DNA of 64,000 nucleotides from Parelaphostrongylus tenuis (lineage: Eukaryota; Nematoda; Chromadorea; Rhabditida; Metastrongylidae): contig JAHQIW010000630.1 in assembly GCA_019055375.1 (NCBI GenBank), positions 122,674-186,673 of the forward strand, written 5' to 3'. Under the pieces are notes generated by a model that was given only the letters and a program-made list of their open reading frames with translations, did not search any database and was not told where the DNA came from. The stretch's first letter is position 1, and each line of letters opens with the position of its first letter. Below, piece by piece: positions 1-12,499 of this stretch. A program made the position numbers and the translations under genes.

Positions 1-3000
1 TACAGACGAATATGTGAAGATATCTAGTAATTTCTCACAACTTTTTGAAATGGTTCTCCTTAGGTTTTTTTTCCTTAGCAGCAAAGGTTCGTTGCTATTT
101 GATGACGACAGATGTCTCAGAAGTTCCGATGGTCTCTTCTGTGATGCCTGATTGATTATAAAAAATAACTATTCGAAGGCTTCTTGCAATGCCAATATGC
201 ATTGGAAGTTACGTGAAGTTAGTAGTAACATCGTATTTTCGTTCTTACGTGATAGACGACGACAAAGGAAAAGCCGATCGCTCTTGCTGAACAAGAATTT
301 TTCATAAGAGTGCTATCGATCATTCGAAAACTTGAATCTCTGGGTAGCGCCTCACGCAATTTTTTTTTGCAAATACTCTTTTATAGCGCTGTAAAATTCA
401 AAATAAATTATATTATAGATCGCTAGCGCAATTCCACCATTACCTCTTGGAAGCACGAAAATCATATGGACGTGTAGAGAAAATCTTATAGTAGCAGAGT
501 CATACGTTCAACCTGGGGCTCCTTTCAAAGCGGAGAGAGAGTTCTTAGTCGAATAACAAAAATCTCAATTCACGTGCAGTCCATCTGGGCGCCATCGATC
601 AATAATCGCGGCACTTCCCCTCCCCTCCTATCCCGCAGCCCGTGAATTGTCTAAAAAACACATGTCCGCGTAAATGAATTAATTTTATTTTCCTTGATGT
701 ACTTCAAGGAAAGGGGTTTTCCAGAAAATAAGCACGGTGTTGGAATCGTCAAATCTATCGATTGATTACTGATAGTCATACTAAAGAAAGAGCTCTGTCT
801 TGCAAAAAAAAACGCATGTGCGAAATTGAATTCTCGTTCTCAAAATCTTTATTGGGTTCTCCGAGACTTGAGCTATCGAATGGTTTCTAGTAGTCTAAAA
901 AAAGGCTTTTGTTCGAAATGCTACAGCGTTCTAAAAAGATCTTTTCAAGAAATGGTCGCGTACGACTTAAATCAGAGATTAAAGCTTTCGAATGATTACT
1001 AAAAAAGTTAATGAGGTCTTGAAAACTCGACACTTGTCTCGTTTTTATGTTACATAAAATCTTTTTGAACAATTCCGAAACATAGTCTTAAAAGGAAGTA
1101 ATTGCATTTATTACCTCAATGAATAGATGACAAAATTTTAGACGTTTGGTGCCGATGTGCGATAGTAAGACAATGATTGTTTTTTGTGAAGTGGTTTACA
1201 TTCGACCTTCTATTAAACATCAAATGACGCTTATCACATTGATGTATATTTTATCATATGGTGCTGAAGTCATCGCTTCATTGATGACACTGAATAACCA
1301 CTTCAATGACGACGTTAAGCTTAGAAGTCACTGCGATAACGACATCATAGCTGCTTCATTTCTTCACCACTGTAACACAGTCACCAAGATCTTTCTCTCC
1401 ACCGCCTTTGTGCTGCCCATCTAATTCTCTTTGGTCAGCATACTCATCGAATTTTCCTGCACACTCATATGACGTGAATAGAATCAGCAAATATTGGCAG
1501 CAAAATCGATGTGTGAAGTTTTTCCGCTTAATGGTTTTCAGGAAACGAGCGCATTTATTTGGTCGTCAAAAACTCGATGGGATATCCACCATCACTTGTT
1601 TTTCCGCTCTTATTTTTCACACAGCCTTCCACCGTTTCTGACTTGTAGTTGTTTTCTTCAAAATTAATCTTGAAACAATGTCCTCGTGCTTTTGACTGAA
1701 TTACAATGTTAGCTTAACTTGAGCTCTTCTTTCCAATTGTGACATCTGTCACTAATTCTTTGTGCACGTTCGCTTTGTATGAGCACGAATGCATTCATTT
1801 CACCCTTTTGAATGCCTCTTCGTGTCTTTATCGTATCGCCTGATATTCTACCTCATAGCAAGACCTCTTTGATGGAGTTTATAGCACAAAATGGCTGTGC
1901 TTGAAAAGAATGGTGTGATACCATTTGTTACACTTACGCACCCTCATGCAAATGTACTTGCTCAATTAACTGAGCTCCATGCCAAAATCTTGACATTCTC
2001 AAATATTCGCAGCTACTCAACATTTATGTTCAACGACTCCTATTTTCGGAGCAAACGCATTGCAGTGATTAAATGAAGATCGATGCGAATTATATATCCA
2101 AAGTGTTTGAGAAAAACTATGTACATGGTCATTTTATTCAATAATCGATATCCGTAGATGTGATGATTATGACAAACTGAAAATTCTGAACTAGACTCCA
2201 GTAAAAAGATGTGTAATGAGAAGAGCACTCACAAAATTCTTTTGTATAAAAAGCACTATAACAAATTTATTTGATCCTACGTAGGCTGTCTGAGACTCTT
2301 TCACTCTATTGCTTATTTTTTGGTGAAGTTTCAACGAGCCTTATGTGGAGTGATCACTTTTATTCGTGAATCGCCTTCACATATTCTGCGGACCTTAGGA
2401 ATTCCTCCATTCAGTTCTTCTCTTAGCATCCATCATTCATAAAGGCCTTCATAGCTTAGTGTAAACTCGCCTGATATTGTGGATTTTGCTTTACTTTATA
2501 AATGGTGTTAAATACTGGGCATGTCGATTCTCGCCGAAATTTTGATAAAGCCTAATTGGATTTACACCACAGGCTACCACTTGCTTTCCTGAACCGGAGA
2601 GAAATTTTTTTTAGGTAATTGTGGTGCCGATTGCCCAACCGTACAGGATGAGAGACTTTGTCTTACGCGTTTTATAATCAAGAGTATATTTGATAACTTA
2701 TATGTTTCATTTTTCTAATGCACCTCATTCCATATCCATTTTTTGGAACACAGCAATTTTTGCTCAGATAGCTCCTCAGTTATTCTTCATGATACTCAAA
2801 CCGATTGTATTTTTTCTAAACGTTAGATCTTGTCAGTGAAAGTCTAGTAAGATATATTTTATTATTTCAGAAATGCAATCAATCAGCAACATAATCACCA
2901 TTATGATAAATAACATGCAATCATTTGCTGAGCAAAGGTTGGACGTCTTAATCTCAGAACGAATGAGGCTGACGATGAAAGAAGTCGGCATGGTCAATAT

Positions 3001-3080
3001 TGTGCTGATTTCGATATGCCTAACAACTATTTTCGACCATGCATGGAGTCTGTGATGGGCACTTATATATCACAATACAC
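1..3080. other. AT-rich stretch without a recognisable gene
   Basis: No convincing exon was found. Parts at about 300-410 and 640-800 belong to the dispersed repeat family that also occurs at 11190-11300, 16660-16830, 53510-53990 and 54150-54900 (shared cattcgaaa, cttttatagcgctgta, agaaagagctctgtc and atcgattgattac stretches). An acceptor-like TTATTATTTCAG at about 2862-2873 precedes a 60-codon open frame, but it resembles nothing I know. Confidence 0.4.
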
Positions 3081-3149
3081 GTCTTTCGGTCTTGCAGCCT
3101 CTTCAGTTTTACGGTGCTTTTCGTCTGAGCCAGCCCCTTTGAGGGAGAA

Positions 3150-3860
3150 CCTCCTTACATAGAGGAATTGCAGGCGTATTATTCAGACGTGCCGTTAAAT
3201 GATGAAAAGCACAAACGGGCTGTGTTCTACACTCTGTTGCTCTTGGCTGGTAATCGTGAAATATCAAAAAATAAACGGATAGCAAATGGTAAACCAGTGG
3301 AGCAAGTTCGGGCTGTACACGGTGGATGTGACATCGTGGATCAGTCCAGTCTGTTTACAATGTCGCGAGTAGACTTTGCAATGTGCGAGGTCGTCCGTTA
3401 TTCTAGAGAAATGCGACAGTGAGCCTTTCGGACGCTTCTATCGCGGTGTTGCGACCAACTTCTGGATTTGTTCCTCGTAACGTCGACATTGATTGTCTGT
3501 TTGTTGCCGATTAGTCCCAAAACAGAATGCTCCGCTAATCTCAGCAAACCAAGAACATTGTCTTTGAAACATGCTTTATGAGCTTTGATTGAGCTGGTGT
3601 GTCTTCGCCGTGAAGCAGCCAATAGGCGTAGCGCGCGTTGTCCTCATAGTAGACACAGGACTCATTTCCAATGATGTTCAACTTAAGGAAGTCAAGCCTA
3701 TGTGGTCGCTGCACAAGATTCGTAGATGGACACGAGTGTAGCGCGGTCGTGGTCGGTCAATGCATAAAGTGTCCGACGATACTTTACTTTGCGACAGCCC
3801 AGTTCATTCAAATGGCGAGCGATAACGCTGCGGCCGTATCCAAACGTTACTAGGACATTC
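3150..3860 (-). pseudogene. Broken mariner-family transposase
   Basis: Reading the minus strand, the frame around 3860-3700 gives an IARHLNELG segment followed by ALTDHDRA, as in the N-terminal half of mariner transposases. After a frame change, about 3660-3500 reads VYYEDNARYAYWLLHGED, the region after the first catalytic aspartate in DD34D mariners, and about 3400-3340 reads NNGRPRTLQS, corresponding to the HDNARPHT block around the third catalytic residue. Several stops and frame shifts interrupt it, and the conserved aspartates are altered (the TGDE block is not intact), so it cannot encode an active enzyme. A related copy in the opposite orientation lies at 14805-15420. Confidence 0.75.
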
Positions 3861-4388
3861 ACCAGCATACCACAGCCTTCTGGCAATAACCCGGTCTGTG
3901 ATAGAAAAAAAACTGAACAAAACATATGTGCGAGAGAAATTATTAGGCAACGCAGAAATATTGTTATAGAAAGGAAAGAACAAAATATTTCCAAGAAAAC
4001 AAAATTTCTTACTTTTTCATTTCCATTATTTTCACTAGTCAAGAACGTAGTAAAGTTGAAGTTCTATAGAAAAGCAAGATTTTGTCTTTTATGATGTCAA
4101 TCGGTATCAAGCGACGCAAAATTAGGCTGAGAGAAATGTTTTTTTTTGTAGCAAACTTTCTAACTGTTCCCTGCTACTTTTAGCACTTTTCCGTATTTCT
4201 ATTCAATCACGCATCACTAAAGCGATTCGATTCGATTCGAAACGGTCGTGCTTTCTGTGTTTCTACCTAACTTTTTAACATCACTTCATCTCAGTTTTAT
4301 CATTCTCTTTCGACAGCTTTACTCCTCGACGTCTATTCTGGTTCAATAAAATGTTACTGATAACACTGTTAGTATTACTGTTATTATT

Positions 4389-4871
4389 AGGTCGTTCCAT
4401 AAGTTGTGGCACTAGAGCAATAAACGCCAAATTTTCAACCAGAATTAATTGAAGTTACAATTTTGTATCATTCAATTGCGCATTTTCTTTGCGAACTTTT
4501 TGGTATACAACCTGCCTATACTTGCCTTAAGGTGGAGCTGTTATGGGAACAAATTTGCTTGCTACTTGTGCACGAATGGCGCGTAGGGGAGAACAGTCTA
4601 GAGGATCAGTCACGCTCGGGCCATCCATAAGAAGCTCTATTATTCTTGCTCCCTGCTTCGGTATTATTTTCCCTCACGCGCCATTCGTGCATTAATAGCA
4701 AGCGAATTCGCTCCCACTACTGCTCCATTTCAAAGCAATTAAGATAAGTTGTATACCAAAATGTTCACAAGGAAATGCGCAACTGGATGATGCCAAATCG
4801 GGTGATTTAATTACTTCTGGTTAAGAAATTTGGTGTTAATTGGTTTAGTGCCAAAATTTCTGGACCGACCT
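4389..4871. mobile_element. Mariner-derived foldback element, copy 1
   Basis: An imperfect palindrome bounded by TA. The left end GGTCGTTCCATAAGTTGTGG is mirrored by the right end GGTCGGTCCAGAAATTTTGG on the other strand. Inside, both arms carry the start of a mariner-like reading frame (MELLWEQICLLLVHEWRVG on the plus strand near 4532) in inverted orientation, so the element looks like two facing copies of a mariner 5' end with the rest deleted. Non-autonomous; it would need a transposase supplied elsewhere. A second copy lies at 25418-25990. Confidence 0.7.
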
Positions 4872-7620
4872 AATATAATTGTCTTTCGTTGAAATGCTAT
4901 TAACAATCTTGCGAAGCCTATGAAGAATACGACAACGTAGTAACTTGAACCCCGTAATTAAGTTCGTTTGTGTGAGTCTTGGACTCCCTAAAATATTAGT
5001 CGATCGGCTTGAATAAATCACTAGACAAATCAGGAAAACTTCACACCAAAACAGCGCAACAACGAAGATTGCGACAAGCATGATTGGAACAAAAACGATT
5101 CACGATTCGTGTTCTGATTGTTAAGCATCTCTTGTCAGTCATTGTTAACCGACTTCTCGATCTAAAGGGACCGAACCTCTTTACAATATACTAAATTCAG
5201 AGACTGCCTATAGAGAAGAACAGAGGTCCTTTGCCTTTTAGCACGACTAAGTCGGAATTCAACGCGGAGCTGTTTCAATCAATATATAATATACAAGTGT
5301 TTTGAGCAGATCCAAGGCTGTTAATAATAGCATTTATTGAGCTATTCATCAGCATAATCCATTTCCAAGAAACCCTTCGTGCAGTTTGCACCAAATTCAA
5401 GGCCAACTCCGCTGTAGAGTTAGAGTTCCTGCACAAGGACGAAAAACAGGAAGTAGGAGACATTACACCACCTCCCTTTCCTCGAGCGTTCTCTAGACAA
5501 CAAGAGCCCAACGGCTAAGTTGACACCAACTGCCTCAAACATCCGGATAATGCTTCGAAATCCTTAACCATTACTGCGACAAAGAGTTCAGTTCCAACCT
5601 CACAGCAACGCAGAGATGTGCTATGTGGCAAGTTCGAGAACAACTGAAATCATAAACTAGTAGACCATCAGTCAGTAATAATTGTGGAGAGTTTGTAGTA
5701 ATCCCTCGTCAGTCAGACGTTGATTTAACCGGAATAACATTTCAAGGTGTTATAGGACCGACGGGACAGAATAGCTTGGTTTATAAAATTATTACTCTCC
5801 CAAATGCTAAAGCACGTTCCAGCTATCTCATTAATAAATAAATGTTCCTGGATCATCTAGGTAATACGCGTCTCAATAACGCGGGTGAGGGGTTGAATGA
5901 CTGCAATGCAAGACATCTGCCACCTCCATATGCAGGAAAAAGGAGCACTTAACATGCATGGCTTTTCGATTCATAGCTCATAACCCGCTTGAAAGAGTGC
6001 CTCAACAGCTCATTCTTCGGAATATCCGGAAAATACTACGCACAAATGAGAGGATGGCGTCAAGCCTTGCCATTTTGCTCATGTCTAAAGTCAAAGGCCT
6101 TAAATTCGCATTCAGGCCCTCCTGTGAATCGTCGACTATTTTGTCATCTACTCATCACGGGTGGACATGGACAAATGCTTCGTTCTGCTATGATAACAGC
6201 GGAATTACAAATTTGCCCAAAGAGAAACCGAAAAAAAAACTGTCTTCTGTTTGTGTACACTCGCATCAATCTGTCCAAAAACAGTTGCATCACTAGTACC
6301 AAAAGCCAAAAAAACATTCTGGTTCATAACCTTTCCTCTGACCCTTGGAACGAGAAAGAACGCTCGTGAGAAATGTCTTCAGTGCAGCCGCCAGTGTCTG
6401 CATAAGAAGAGAACAGAAGAAAGACTATCGGAACTTGGCACGGAAAATCGCTGTTTCCATCCGTTGCAGTAGCTTATCAAGATAGATTAAGAGGAACAAT
6501 CAGGCTCCGTGACAATAAAAGCAGACATTATGGTCCCGTTTACCATACTCTTTATTTCAAACAAATTAACTTTAGCTATGAAACGCCAATCAAAAGGGAA
6601 GGCCTAGAGAAATGTTTAGCAGCGAGCGAAATATCGTCGAATACTCCAGATTGCTAATTTCTCCGTAACTGCCTATATGACCGTCTATGTTTTACAAAAG
6701 ACTGCATAATATGATGACCCCGGGTACAAATAACCTAATTTTTGTAAAGCGAGCGCAGACGAATACATTGGCGAAGGGGTAGACCGCTCTGCATCCGTAT
6801 TTGAGAGCATCTAGCCGATAAACTGAAAATTAAACCAAATACCTCCATCAAGCACGCATAGGACCCAGACAGATAACGAGGAAGGTTTTAAAGCAGAAGT
6901 AGCTTCTCGAAAAAGAGTAGAACACTTCAGCGCATAAAACTCTCGAGGTGTTTTGGCGGTGCGCCTGGTTCAGTAAACCATTGGTGGACGATAAAACTAT
7001 GGAACGGTGAGCTTTACACCAATCTTACACTACAGAAGGAGAAGCCGCCGAAACGTCACCTGGTTGAATAAATTGCATTACGAATACTTCCTGTTTGGCT
7101 CAATAAAGAACATAGGAGAATGCCGAGGTTATCACATAATCGATCTTCAAAAAACAGTGAGTCGTAAAGAAAAGCTGTTTACTATGCGACTAAATGTTGG
7201 CGTATTGATTTTTTTACGCTTAAACTGTTTGTTTGAGTGGATTTGATGCTAAAATTTGGCCTTTCCTGCTGCGAAGAAGGTGATACTACGAAACGTCACC
7301 CATTCCTTCTTTACTGTGCTATATCTAGTGTACTCAATTATTACTATTATCAACAACCTCGGATCTGCTCAATGAGAAAAGCACTGAGATATTTAATCCA
7401 TGCAGAATTCGATAGATATTCGGTCTTGGGAGTCATTGAATCAAAGACATAGAAAGAAGGCAAATCCTGAAGCTTCATAGAAAATTGATTGGTAACCGTC
7501 TAGGATGTTCCCTGCAAACAATTGAAGATATCGTAGAGCTACATTGGAGCACCACCCAACTTGCGACGACGAGGTATCGTATCAGAAATATTCAGAAGTT
7601 GATTGTTTTGTAATTTATTT
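4872..7620. other. Stretch without a supportable gene
   Basis: Overlapping open frames of 70-126 codons exist at 5958-6472, with basic, lysine-rich translations faintly like the linker region of RTE reverse transcriptases, but no diagnostic motif is present. Two short segments at 7020-7050 and 7265-7300 share GAAACGTCACC and may be decayed hammerhead-like sequence. Nothing else was recognised. Confidence 0.35.
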
Positions 7621-7624
7621 CTCT

Positions 7625-7745
7625 ATCCTGTGGGGGGGGTCACTGACTAGGAGGCCGAAACCTCCGAAACACCCGTGTATGGCCCTGGCGTACCAACCTC
7701 GTTTAGGCTTTAGACATTCTTTTTTTTTGGAATTATTTTGAACGT
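7625..7745 (+). repeat. Short repeat carrying a hammerhead-like motif (family 1, copy 1)
   Basis: About 120 bp that closely match 10655-10775: the same tgtggggcggggg-type start, hammerhead core, ctggcgtaccaacctcg segment and T-rich end (ttttttttgga). No coding potential. The two copies are in the same orientation about 3 kb apart. Confidence 0.7.
7637..7685 (+). ncRNA. Hammerhead ribozyme-like motif, type I, probably inactive (G8 changed)
   Basis: Stem I GGGUCA (7637-7642) pairs with UGGCCC (7680-7685). The core reads CUGACUA (7643-7649), so catalytic position 8 is U instead of G. Stem II is GGAGG/CCTCC (7650-7654/7661-7665), GAAA is at 7666-7669, stem III is a tiny CAC/GUG hairpin, and the predicted cleavage site is after UA at 7679. 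The G8 change should abolish cleavage. Confidence 0.65.
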
Positions 7746-10160
7746 TTATTGCAAGGTTTCAAAAACAGTCGATCTTGTAGATCGATTTCTCTAAAGTTCA
7801 TCATTCTATGATTTTTTTTCTATCCCTCTTAATGAATCTCCATATTGTCGCAATTTTTCCATCCCATTAACTCACGGCGTTCTAAATACGATTCTGTTAC
7901 GGTAACAATGTTTTAAACCACGTTTTTCACGTTATTCATGAAACATCACTAACAGTAGTAAATAATACGGTTACCAGGGCTTTTGACCCATTATTCCAAC
8001 CTTCATGTTCCGCACTCAACTCTACCCATCTGTTCGCTAATATCAATCATGAGCAATATTTGCTATTTCCAAATTTATTATTATGGAGTTGTCTAGTCAT
8101 TCTCATGATACGTAATTTAGAAACCTTCCCTACCATGAGTTACTTAAACGACTCTCAGTTCTCATATTCATCAATACTTTCTCGCATTATTATTTTTCTT
8201 ATGAAAAGTGACATTTATAGGTTACGTAATGAATAGGGAGTAATCGCTAATAACACCTATAGGCGACACATTTTCAAACGTGGCTCATTTTTTGCCCTGA
8301 AGCTTTTTTCCTTGACATCTTGTAATTAATTACTCGCTTGTCCAGCTTAGATGAAGTAGAAGCGTCAACTCACGTAAAATGTTTTACTGATAAGTTCTCT
8401 CTTAATTTCTCATTTTCGGTGTACGGTTGAGAGTACGTGGATAGTGAAGAAGTAATTCCCAGGATCGACAATCGATTGCCTCATATGTACCAAGCATGGG
8501 AGAAGTATAGAACATATAGCGCACATATGGGAAAAGTAGTGCAGTTCTAGAAACCGAAAAAAACCGGCTTTTATAGCGGAAGTCATAGTACTAGGGAGAC
8601 AGGTCAACATAAAAACTGTCAATGTGGCCGTTGCGACATTCACTGGTGTCACAGTGAACGCAGCAAAACTGCTCCGCAACAAAACCGAATTCAGGCGTCG
8701 ACGGGAGAGTGTTGATCTAGGGCTAGATTATAGAACCTTTGTTTGGGCAACGTTTTGACGCCATCCCTTTCATCACAGCCGCGATGCTTCTCAATCCAAA
8801 TTTACTAAGTTTCATTCGGCCCACTAATATTGCACTACAAGCAGTTCTCTCAAATGATCTGTATACATGAGCTTTCAAGAAGTATTTTGGTGTTTGTCAG
8901 CTAAGATTTCGATGACTTCGATTTCGTTATATTTCTTTTTATTTCTGAAGTAGTGAGATTAGTTCTATGTCATTTACCTAAGCTGAGGAACCTTTCAAAT
9001 TCCTTACATTCAACTCCCAATTCACAAATGCTTGTACTTAAGAGTGCAATTGTGTATCCATGGAGCTTCAAATTGCACTAGATGTTCACACGACTTGTTG
9101 TCATATTTCTACGAATCTATACCCAAAATACCAATGATAATTCTTGTAGTATTGCTTTCACAAAAGACAATTCGAACAGTTCTTTCCCCTACTCTCTTTC
9201 TGCATCCTCTATCATTGAGGTGTACATCTCGTTGCATTGCAGTGTTTCAACTTATGATATCACTAACTCGACTCTATTATTTATGTCTAATTCCCTATTG
9301 GATTCCCCAGTCATTTATTATCGTTTGAATCGTGTGTTTTTTAAAACACGAACACTTCAGAGTACTTTAACTTTTAATTGCTACCTTTACTTCTTCGTGC
9401 CAAGCAGTAATGCGAAATATAACTAGAAGAGGTGGGATATGAGCAAAAATTAGAACCTCTCGTGAATTTTGGGTTCGCGATTACCATTGACAAGACCCAC
9501 GTCTTTTCCACTACACCGACCGAGTCCCCTGATTTAACATGTTCTCAGTCATATTGAAGCTCTACCTCAGCATTTCGCTATCACTGAGAAAAGAAGGAAA
9601 CCTAATATTTTATTATTCCTCTAGTTATTGCTTATTGTTATTTTTATTCTTATTATTAATTCTTAATCCTGTAGCTGCATGACGTTTTAAATTGTAGTAA
9701 ATGTGGAGAAAACCTATTTACGCGTATTTCTTGAGAGCTCTCCAAACAATAGAAGGAGATCCTTCGCAGTGACTTTTTATTAGGAATCCAAACTTGACAT
9801 GAGGAACAGGTCAATTCAAGAGAGGGTCTACCTATTTTTTGAGGGATGTCGACTCAGTACTCAGTATGTGCTGACGTAATGCTTTTGCGTTTGCGCATTA
9901 AATCGCTGGCTCAAAGGAGAAGGCACATGGTGGTAGATTTCTTCTGAGTATGGCTTCCTTTGGCAATATGAGCTTGATAATGAACATCAACTATTTTGAA
10001 CATATCTCATCCAATGGGAACGAATGTTTGCGAAATGGAACTGAACAAACAAAGCAAGAAATCGGTTAGGAATTTATTATGAGAACAAAGAGTACTCATG
10101 ACCATCAGCTTCGCTCTAAATGTCGCACATGATAGCATTCTGGTGCAGAAATGACAATCT
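7746..10160. other. AT-rich stretch without a recognisable gene
   Basis: Open frames of up to 114 codons occur at 9032-9426, but their composition is that of chance frames in T-rich DNA and no domain or splice structure was recognised. Confidence 0.4.
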
Positions 10161-10164
10161 TAAT

Positions 10165-10600
10165 CTTTTAGGGGTCTGCAAAAAGTGCGTCGGCATGCCA
10201 TTTACTCAAGTGTGAAGTTCTTTGCTTTGCATCTGATTTGAGTGGGACCCGTGCTGACTAGCCCTTTGATGGATTGACAGTGTGTTGATCTACCCGTGAG
10301 GTACCTGGAAATAGTAAGTCGGTGTGCCCTTCATTCAAGTGGAAAGTTCATTGGTCTGCCACTGCTTCAAGTGGAAACTAGGCAGACTAGCCCTCATTGA
10401 AGCAAAAGTGTGTTGATTTGCCTCTGAGGTACTTAGAAAAACTGAGTCGTGCCCTTCATACAAGTCGGAAGTTCATTGGCCTGCCTACGATTCAAGTGGA
10501 AACTAGGCAGATTAGCCCTCATTGAAGCAAAAGTGTGTTGATCTGCCTTTGAGGTACGTGGAAATACTGAGTCGTGCCCTTCATACAAGCCCTTCATTCA
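10165..10600 (+). repeat. Tandem repeat, period about 124-130 bp
   Basis: At least three imperfect units. The landmark gtgtgttgat recurs at about 10279, 10409 and 10533, each followed by ctgaggtac-like sequence and a tcaagtgg block. Related, more degenerate units are at 11725-12200. No coding function is apparent. Confidence 0.75.
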
Positions 10601-10654
10601 TTGAACACTATGCCATCACCACTTACTACATTCGCCTCCCTCCTTGCTACAATG

Positions 10655-10775
10655 CAGGGCTTGATGTGGGGCGGGGGTCACTGACGAGGAGGACGAGCCT
10701 CCGAAACACCGGTGTATGGCCCTGGCGTACCAACCTCGTTTTAGGCTGAAAACATTCCTTTTTTTTGGATTTGAT
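10655..10775 (+). repeat. Short repeat carrying an intact hammerhead motif (family 1, copy 2)
   Basis: Same family as 7625-7745. It lies directly downstream of the tandem repeat at 10165-10600 and ends in the same T-rich stretch. The repeat is too short to encode anything; its only recognisable content is the ribozyme fold. Confidence 0.7.
10675..10722 (+). ncRNA. Hammerhead ribozyme, type I, all core bases conserved
   Basis: All elements of a hammerhead are present in order. Stem I 5' strand GGGUCA is 10675-10680 and the core CUGACGA is 10681-10687. Stem II is GGAGG/CCTCC (10688-10692/10698-10702) with a 5-nt loop. GAAA is at 10703-10706, followed by a minimal stem III CACCGGUG (10707-10714). 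U715-A716 gives predicted cleavage after 10716. The stem I 3' strand UGGCCC (10717-10722) pairs fully with the 5' strand, one pair being a G-U wobble, and a seventh G-U pair is possible. Being open at stem I with a 2-4 bp stem III makes it type I; in known type I hammerheads with such short stem III, two copies may have to pair to cleave. Activity is inferred, not shown. Confidence 0.8.
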
Positions 10776-11724
10776 AGATTGATGGTTGAATTGATCCGAA
10801 TCTTGTAAATAAATAACGAAATTCGTGCCATTTTGGTTCGGGCGACGAGTGAAATCATTGCGTACGGCGCCATCAAGAAGAGCGCAGTTTTCGACATTTA
10901 ACTGAAAAAAAATTTCTCCTGTTGCAGGAAACATTGATTTATTTCGATATTCCGATACAAAACGGTTGCATCTACACGCTCATGCGCTTTTGATGCGTAT
11001 GTATCCCCTATGTTCAAAGAAAACTCTAATGATGAAGCGTATTTTCTCTTGCCCTTACGAACTTCTTTAGAAGACCTTTTTCGAACGAAGATTTACTTTT
11101 AGAAATGCCATGATGTGTACCATCAGGTCGCTTTCAAATTTCAAATGAAAATTTATGCACAGCCTAAGCCGAAGGTGTTCCACTTTCGCTGTTACAGCGA
11201 ATTAAAATACTATCTCCAAAAACCGAATAAAAGATCATTTTTGCAGAGATTTAGGCTATCGATTGATTACCGAAAGTCTAGAGAAAAAAACCTTTTCCAC
11301 TAATAAAAACTCGGTTCCGAAATGGTTTTTTCGTTCCGTTAGCGATGACCTTGCATGCATTGCGCAGTATCATTTTTAACAAAGTTCATTGTTTTCTAAT
11401 TTTCAGTCACTATGACAACTTCTGAGTATTCTGTATAGTAAAGTATTTAGAACTAATAGATTCAATACATATTATTCTTTGTACAGCTTACTACAGTTGC
11501 CAGAATGCCAAGTGTAGTATAACTACGTAATGAGAGGAAGCTTTTTAGCCACACAAAATAATTATATTTGGATCAGAAATATATGTGTGTATAAAAAAAT
11601 CCTGAAGTATCAAAGTACTGCAACGAACCTATAATTATCTTAATCAAAAACCCTAAATAAATAGCCAAATTCGCTGATCGGGTGCAACGCACTGCATGCG
11701 GCGATTTCTATTGTGGTCGTGAAT

Positions 11725-12200
11725 GGATTAATACGAGTGCAAAGTGTGTTAGTCTACCTCTAATTTGAGCAGAAACTGTGCTGACTAGCCTTTAATACTG
11801 CGAAAGTATGTTATATGCCTCTGAGGTCCCTGTTAAGAGTGCGTCGCTGTTCCTTTTATTCAAGTAAAAATTACGCTGATCTTCTTCTGAAGCGAGCAAA
11901 AAGTGCAGTTGCTTGTCTCTGGGGTGCCCAGAAAGAGTACGTTGGTGTGTCTTTCATTCAAGTGGAAAGTCCGTTAATTTTCCTTTAGGCAAACGGAAAG
12001 CATGATGGTCTGTTCTGCACCCAGAATACTAGTAGATTACCTACTAATTCCATTAAAATATTATTAGGCGTCAATGCTTGCTTTTTTAGAAACTGAAATT
12101 GCCAACCGAGGTTGTCTAAAGGTGTACTGAAAGTGCGTGTGCTTTCTTTCAGCACTTTAACACTTGAAAGTGGAAATACTGTATTGTGGTAAACGGCTAT
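11725..12200 (+). repeat. Degenerate copies of the 124-130 bp tandem repeat
   Basis: Shares the phrases gtgtgttag, gcctctgaggt, tgctgactagcc and ttcattcaagtggaaagt with the array at 10165-10600, with lower regularity. Confidence 0.6.
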
Positions 12201-12499
12201 ACGTACCAAAGTTAATGTGTTTGTTTATGTACCTACATGGCGCTGTAGAAGTTGCTGGACAGTCCGTCTTCACAATTTTAAGGACCCAAGCACATTCTTC
12301 ATCCCTTTTCCCTTAATACCGAGATCTGTAAAGGATTGGTAGCAGCAAGTACACTGAATAATTCTCACACGAACACGATCACCCGATGTGCAGGTGGCCG
12401 CCCTCGTAAATGGGTTTATTCTCATGAAGTCCACATTACACTTCGTATCGTCCATCAGGCTACGTGACTGGCTCAGCTGTATGTCGCTATCAATATAAC

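Noticed and set aside
2873..3055. 60-codon frame after an acceptor-like TTATTATTTCAG
   Set aside because: No recognisable domain, no partner exon and no donor in a plausible place.
5958..6472. Overlapping open frames of 73-126 codons with basic composition
   Set aside because: Faint resemblance to the linker region of RTE proteins, but no motif in the right order and no flanking RTE sequence.
7020..7300. Two GAAACGTCACC segments that could be hammerhead 3' halves
   Set aside because: The CUGANGA box is missing or has several changes and stem I cannot be matched.
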